From assembly GCF_023053635.1 (NCBI RefSeq), contig NC_086182.1:3671001-3735000 (forward strand): a DNA stretch of 64,000 nucleotides, in the 5' to 3' direction. The position numbers and the translations under genes were made by a program. Positions 60,177 to 64,000 of this stretch are shown one piece after another. Numbering within the stretch: position 1 is the stretch's first letter; each line of letters opens with the position of its first letter. The notes beneath the pieces are model-generated. The model worked only from the letters and a program-made list of their open reading frames with translations, made no database searches and was not told the DNA's origin. Source of the DNA: Elgaria multicarinata webbii. Lineage: Eukaryota; Chordata; Lepidosauria; Squamata; Anguidae.

Positions 60177-60850
60177 GTGACAGTTAGGAGCAGAAGAACT
60201 AGAAGACATTCTGCACCAGTGGAAGCATTAGAGTTAAGCAACCGCTTTCAGCTACAGGAGGATGAGACTAGAGGACAGTTTGCAGAGGAAGAAGTACAGG
60301 AGACACCAGGCAACAGTGACCAAGAGGCAGAAGGTAGGTCAACCAAGAAGAAGAGAAGAGTAGTCGTTGTGGGAGACTCCCAGCTGCGTAGGATTGAAAC
60401 CCAAGTATGTTGTGAAGACCCATGGACTCGCCAGGTGTTCTGTCTCCTGGAGCACAGATTAGAGATGTGACTGAAGGGTTACCGAAGCACATAACCTCCA
60501 CGGACACATACCCTTTTCTTCTCATCCATGTGGGAACAAATGATGTTGCCAAGCGGAGCTTCAAAGAAATCATTTCAGACTTTGAAGTTCTGGGAAGGAA
60601 ACTGAAGAACTTTGGGGCCCAGGTAGTTTTCTCATCCATCCTCCCGGTTCTTGGAAGAGGATTAGAAAGGGAAAGAAAAATACTCCGGATGAACGACTGG
60701 CTTCGAAAGTGGTGCCGTCATGAGAGTTTTGGATTCTGGGACCACGGGCTACGCTACTTGGAACATGGACTGCTGGCAAGGGATGGGTTGCACCTCACAA
60801 GGGCTGGAAAGAATGAGTTCGGCCACAGCATGAAGAACCATGTACATTGA
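60177..60850 (+). pseudogene. CR1 ORF1 with SGNH-type esterase domain
   Basis: Two overlapping frames (60177-60470 and 60422-60850), offset by one frameshift, encode a CR1 ORF1. The first ends with RVVVVGDSQLRRIE, where GDS is the block I nucleophile motif of SGNH/GDSL hydrolases. The second has PFLLIHVGTNDVAK (block III GxND) and LARDGLHLTRAGK (block V DxxH). Esterase-type ORF1 proteins are known in CR1 elements. The C-terminus is interrupted by a 60-bp insertion ending in TAATAATAATAA. Confidence 0.85.
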
Positions 60851-60890
60851 TGGTGCTATATAAATAAATAGTAATAATAATAATAATAAC
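60828..60890 (+). repeat. Short retroposon tail inserted in CR1 ORF1
   Basis: 'accatgtacattgatggtgc' then 'tatataaataaatagtaata' and a TAATAA run interrupt the CR1 frame between codons for the NEFGH-like segment and LIRRA. Related to the repeat end at 54720-54750. Confidence 0.6.
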
Positions 60891-61109
60891 TTGATCAGGA
60901 GGGCTATAAACTGAATCTTACAGGGGCGGGAGACGTAAACTTCGAGGCAACAATGGATGAAGGCCCATGCACTGCAGTATAGCAAACTGCTCCAATAGTG
61001 TCCACAACAATGTAGGAACAAAGCCAGACTATAAAACACATGGTCTTCGATGTCTATATACTAATGCCTAGAGCATGGGAAAAAACAGAACGAAGTTGAA
61101 CTTTTATTA

Positions 61110-61715
61110 CATAGAATCATAGAATAGCAGAGTTGGAAGGGGCCTACAAGGCCATCAAGTCCAACCCCCTGCTCAATGCAGGAATCCACCCTAAAGCATC
61201 CCTGACAGATGGTTGTCCAGCTGCCTCTTGAATGCCTCTAGTGTGTGCACCCCCCACCTCGGGATCAAGAATGATCCCGAGGTGGGGGGTGCACTTTTAT
61301 GTTAAGTACGAAGATGTTGTAGTATGATAAGGTATATGTAATAGTTTTTGATATTTGTACTCAACAATTATTCAATATGTATGCAGTAGATATTTGATGT
61401 TTTTTTTCTTATTGTGTTTTGTTTCAGTTATATTTTGGTAATGTTTATCTATGTTTATATAGTGTTGAAAATGAATAAAAATTATTAAAAAAAAAAAAAA
61501 GAATGCCTCTAGTGTGGGAGAGCCCACAACCTCCCTAGGTAACTGATCCCATTGTTGTACTGCTCTAACAGGAAGTTTTTCCTGGTGTCCAGCTGGAATC
61601 GGGCTTCCTTTAACTTGAGCCCGTTATTCCGTGTCCTGCACTCTGGGAGGATCGAAAAGAGATCCTGGCCCTCCTCTGTGTGACAACCTTTTAAGTATTT
61701 GAAGAGTGCTATCAT
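61110..61715 (-). mobile_element. CR1 LINE 3' end inverted inside CR1
   Basis: The tail 'catagaatcatagaatagca' (61112) starts it. The minus frame 61790-61509 includes [20 protein letters not shown] and [18 protein letters not shown], and the 5' truncation is at MIALF (61715). It lies exactly between ELLL-type codons (about 61100) and HEGKYDLIG (61716) of the host CR1, so it is a clean insertion. It is split by the L1 end at 61246-61500. The target duplication is no more than about 3 bp. Confidence 0.9.
61246..61500 (+). mobile_element. L1 3' end with 5' hairpin and 16-bp target duplication
   Basis: From 61267 to 61500 this matches the reverse complement of the 3' UTR of the full-length L1 at 33591-33825. 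It ends in a run of 14-15 A. The direct repeat GAATGCCTCTAGTGTG flanks it (61230-61245 and 61501-61516). The first 21 bases are an inverted copy of 61273-61294. With the last base of the target they make a perfect 22-bp stem (61245-61266 with 61273-61294) and a 6-base loop, AAGAAT. Confidence 0.93.
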
Positions 61716-62140
61716 ATCATGAAGGCAAATACGACCTGATAGGTATAACTGAAACTTGGTGGGATGACTCCCATGACTGGAATATAGCAATTGAAGGATA
61801 TAACTTGTTCAAAAAGAACAGAAGAAATAGAAAGGGAGGTGGAGTTGCACTATATGTTAAAAATACCTATCCCTGCACAGAAATACAGGCGGATGAGACT
61901 GGGAGCCCCGTCGAGAGCGTCTGGATTAAAATAAATGGGGCAAGGAATAAAAAGAACATGATAATCGGAGTCTACTACCGACCACCCAATCAAGGAGAAG
62001 ACGAGGACGAAACTTTTGAGAAACAAATTGCCAGTGTTTCAAGGAAGTGTGATGTAGTAGTGATGGGGGACTTCAGTTACCCCGAAATCTGCTGGGAGAC
62101 AAATACTGCCTTTTCCAGAAGGCCTATCCAGATCAATGTA

Positions 62141-62234
62141 AAATCATGAATTTTTAAGATGTATTGATTCCTGTTCTAATGTTGTTCCCCGCCTCGATCC
62201 AAAGGGAGAGGTGGGTAAGAAATAAATTATTATT

Positions 62235-62270
<36 letters not shown>

Positions 62271-62272
62271 GC
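62141..62272 (+). mobile_element. Retroposon end with trinucleotide tail inside CR1
   Basis: 'tgttccccgcctcgatccaa' and 'agggagaggtgggtaagaaa' lead into TTATTATTATTG and a (TTG)n run (62236-62272). It interrupts CR1 ORF2 just after the GDFSYPEICWETN block. The same family end is at 56465-56515. Confidence 0.7.
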
Positions 62273-64000
62273 CAAAAGCGGCCCTTTCAAGAAATTCCTG
62301 ACATGTGTGGGTGATAACTTTGTCCTACAGAAAGTGGAGGAAGAAACTAGAGGATCAGCAATCCTTGGCTTGATATTGACAAATAGGGATGACTTAGTGG
62401 ATAAAGTGGCAGTTACTCTGGGGGAAAGTGACCACGTCATTCTTGAATTCTTGATTATAAAGGAAGCAAAAGCTGAGTGTAGCCATGCACATACTCTGGA
62501 TTTTAGGAAAGCTGATTTTAATAAACTCAGAACTATAATAAGTAAGGTCCCATGGCAAGTGAGCCTAATTAGAAAAGGAGTGCAAGATGGGTGGGAGTAT
62601 TTAAAAAAGGAAATTTTAAAGGCACAATTACAAACAATTCCAACAAGGAAAAAAGATAGAAGACAACAGAGGAAACCAATGTGGCTCCACAAAAAGCTTA
62701 GAGATGACCTGAAAACAAAAAGGGATACATATAGGAAGTGGAAGGAAGGCCAGGCTACAAAAGAAGAGTACAGACAGGTGGCACAGAAGTGCTGAAATGG
62801 TGTCAGGAAGGCTAAAGCTCAGAATGAGCTGAGATTAGCGAGGGATGCTAAAAGCAATAAAAAGGCTTTCTTCAGATATGTGAGTAATAAAAGATAGAGG
62901 AAAGAAATGGTGGTTCAACTGCTTAATGAGGATGGCAAATTGATAACAGATGACAAAGAAAAGGCTGAAGTGCTCAATTCCAGCTTTGGCTCATTCTTCT
63001 CCCAAAAGCGGGTCTATGACCCCCCTGGAAAAAGTGAAGCACAAGTTGAGGGGGCAGGATTGCAGTTTGAGATTGATAAACAAATGGTCAAGGAACACCT
63101 AATTTCTTTGAATGAGTTCAAATCTCCAAGGCCCAATGAACTGCATCCTAGAGTAATGAAGGAGCTAGCGGAAGAACTCTCAGAACCACTGTCGATTATC
63201 TTTGCGAAATCATGGATTTCTGTTAGAGCAGTACGACAATGGAACCAGTTACCTAGGGAGGTTGTGGGCTCTCCCACACTAGAGGCATTCTAAAGGCAGC
63301 TGGACAACCACCTGTCAGGTATGCTTGAGCAGGGGGTTGGACTCGATGGCCTTATAGGCCCCTTCCAACTCTACTATTCTATGATTCTATGATTCTAGAG
63401 CTTATTTTTGGTTGGAAGTCATTGCTCATATAAATGTTGTTCTTGAAACATCTATGATAATAGCAGATTATACGTTTTAAAATTACATTTCTGTGATGTG
63501 GGGATTACAGATGGACAGCAAAAGCGGTCTCAGAGTCCTTACAGTTGAAAACGGACTCATACTTCAAGCTTGGAAGAATAAACTCCAACTGCCTAACATT
63601 AAATGGCTGAAGATCTAACTGCTCTTGCCACCTTGAAACATATCTCCTACAGTCATCAATTTCATATGGATGCTTATCTAAATACATAGAGTGCTTATAC
63701 TGATGTAGATATTTGAAATAAAAATCCTAAATCCTTCCCCCTCCCTTTTATTAATGCTGTTGTAAATAATTATAATGTATAGATATATTTTATGTCATGA
63801 TTTTTTTGTCTTTCTTTTTCGTTCATTACTTTTGTTTCTGTTGTTACATTTGCTAATAATAACAATAATAATAAGCAATGCTTTGCCTACTTGGCCTTTT
63901 TTTTTGGCCATCGCTACTGTCACCGCCAAATTTGGTGGTGTGGCGGCATAAAAACTGATTTCTTTGAAGTACAATCATGCTCCCAAAAGCCTGTGTAAGA

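Larger units (their letters stand above)
60140..63398 (+). mobile_element. Near full-length CR1 LINE with nested insertions
   Basis: CR1 segments on + are 60140-61109 (ORF1 and the start of ORF2) and 61716-63398 (rest of ORF2, 3' tail). ORF2 endonuclease runs HEGKYDLIGITETWWDDSHD, GGGVALYVKN, GVYYRPPNQ and MGDFSYPEICWETN. After a short insertion it continues VGDNFVLQKVEEETRGSAIL and LTNRDDLVDKV, SDHVILEF, then KPMWLHKKLRDDLKTK. Reverse transcriptase is present only to FKSPRPNELHPRVMKELAEE and SIIFAKSW. There, near 63215, it jumps to [20 protein letters not shown], so most of the polymerase is deleted. The tail is 'ctattctatgattctatgat'. Confidence 0.9.
53494..64000 (+). other. GFPT1: GFPT1 intron 1 (runs off the window)
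   Basis: No exon resembling IFAYLNYHVPRTRRE was found. The intron carries an L2-type repeat (53760-54060), a SINE-like repeat split by a MITE (54715-55270), a palindromic repeat block (56070-56395), an SINE (56585-56745), inverted repeats (57703-57821 and 58442-58598), an L1 fragment (59380-60130) and a nested CR1 complex (60140-63398). Nothing is recognised at 55280-56060, 56750-57700 or 63400-64000. Confidence 0.8.

Noticed and set aside
53494-64000. Search for GFPT1 exon 2
   Set aside because: No stretch with an acceptor followed by codons for IFAYLNYHVP was found, so exon 2 must lie beyond the window.

Overview
This is a stretch of vertebrate nuclear DNA. Short exons are separated by long introns, two CpG-island promoters are present, and interspersed repeats are dense. 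The repeat mix is BovB (RTE), CR1, L2-clade and L1 LINEs, tRNA-derived SINEs and many palindromic hAT-type MITEs. That mix points to a squamate reptile, probably a lizard. There is no sign of prokaryotic or viral-genome organisation.

Three host genes lie head to tail on the + strand, in the order I recall from human 2p13: AAK1, NFU1, GFPT1. (1) 1-6201 is the last AAK1 intron seen here. The 3'-terminal AAK1 coding exon is 6202-7337, and a long unique 3' UTR probably runs to about 14 kb. (2) 14-18.9 kb is intergenic and repeat-rich. It holds an LTR-like element that split a MITE, and a 958-bp tandem duplication carrying BovB that ends at the NFU1 CpG island. (3) NFU1 spans 19124-44118 in eight coding exons that splice in frame to 251 codons plus a stop. 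It encodes the mitochondrial Fe-S scaffold protein, with a targeting leader, an Nfu N domain and a CxxC NifU-like domain. (4) 44.6-52.9 kb is intergenic, with L2, CR1 and L1 fragments in both orientations. (5) A CpG island at about 52.94-53.74 kb holds GFPT1 exon 1, which carries only seven coding bases (ATG TGC G). The rest of the window is GFPT1 intron 1.

The three genes have unrelated jobs: an endocytic adaptor kinase, mitochondrial Fe-S cluster delivery, and the first step of the hexosamine pathway. Their linkage is conserved synteny, not an operon.

The most striking structure is mobile DNA. NFU1 intron 6 contains a four-level nest: a palindromic MITE split by a hAT MITE, split by a near full-length L2, split by a full-length L1 whose 3,471-base ORF2 frame is still open and which has a clear target-site duplication. 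A second nest in GFPT1 intron 1 has a CR1 split by an inverted CR1, itself split by an L1 3' end that begins with a perfect 22-bp hairpin. The BovB tandem array upstream of NFU1 keeps a chimeric flank that records an unequal crossover. I found no undescribed gene system. The novelty is in insertion and recombination structure.
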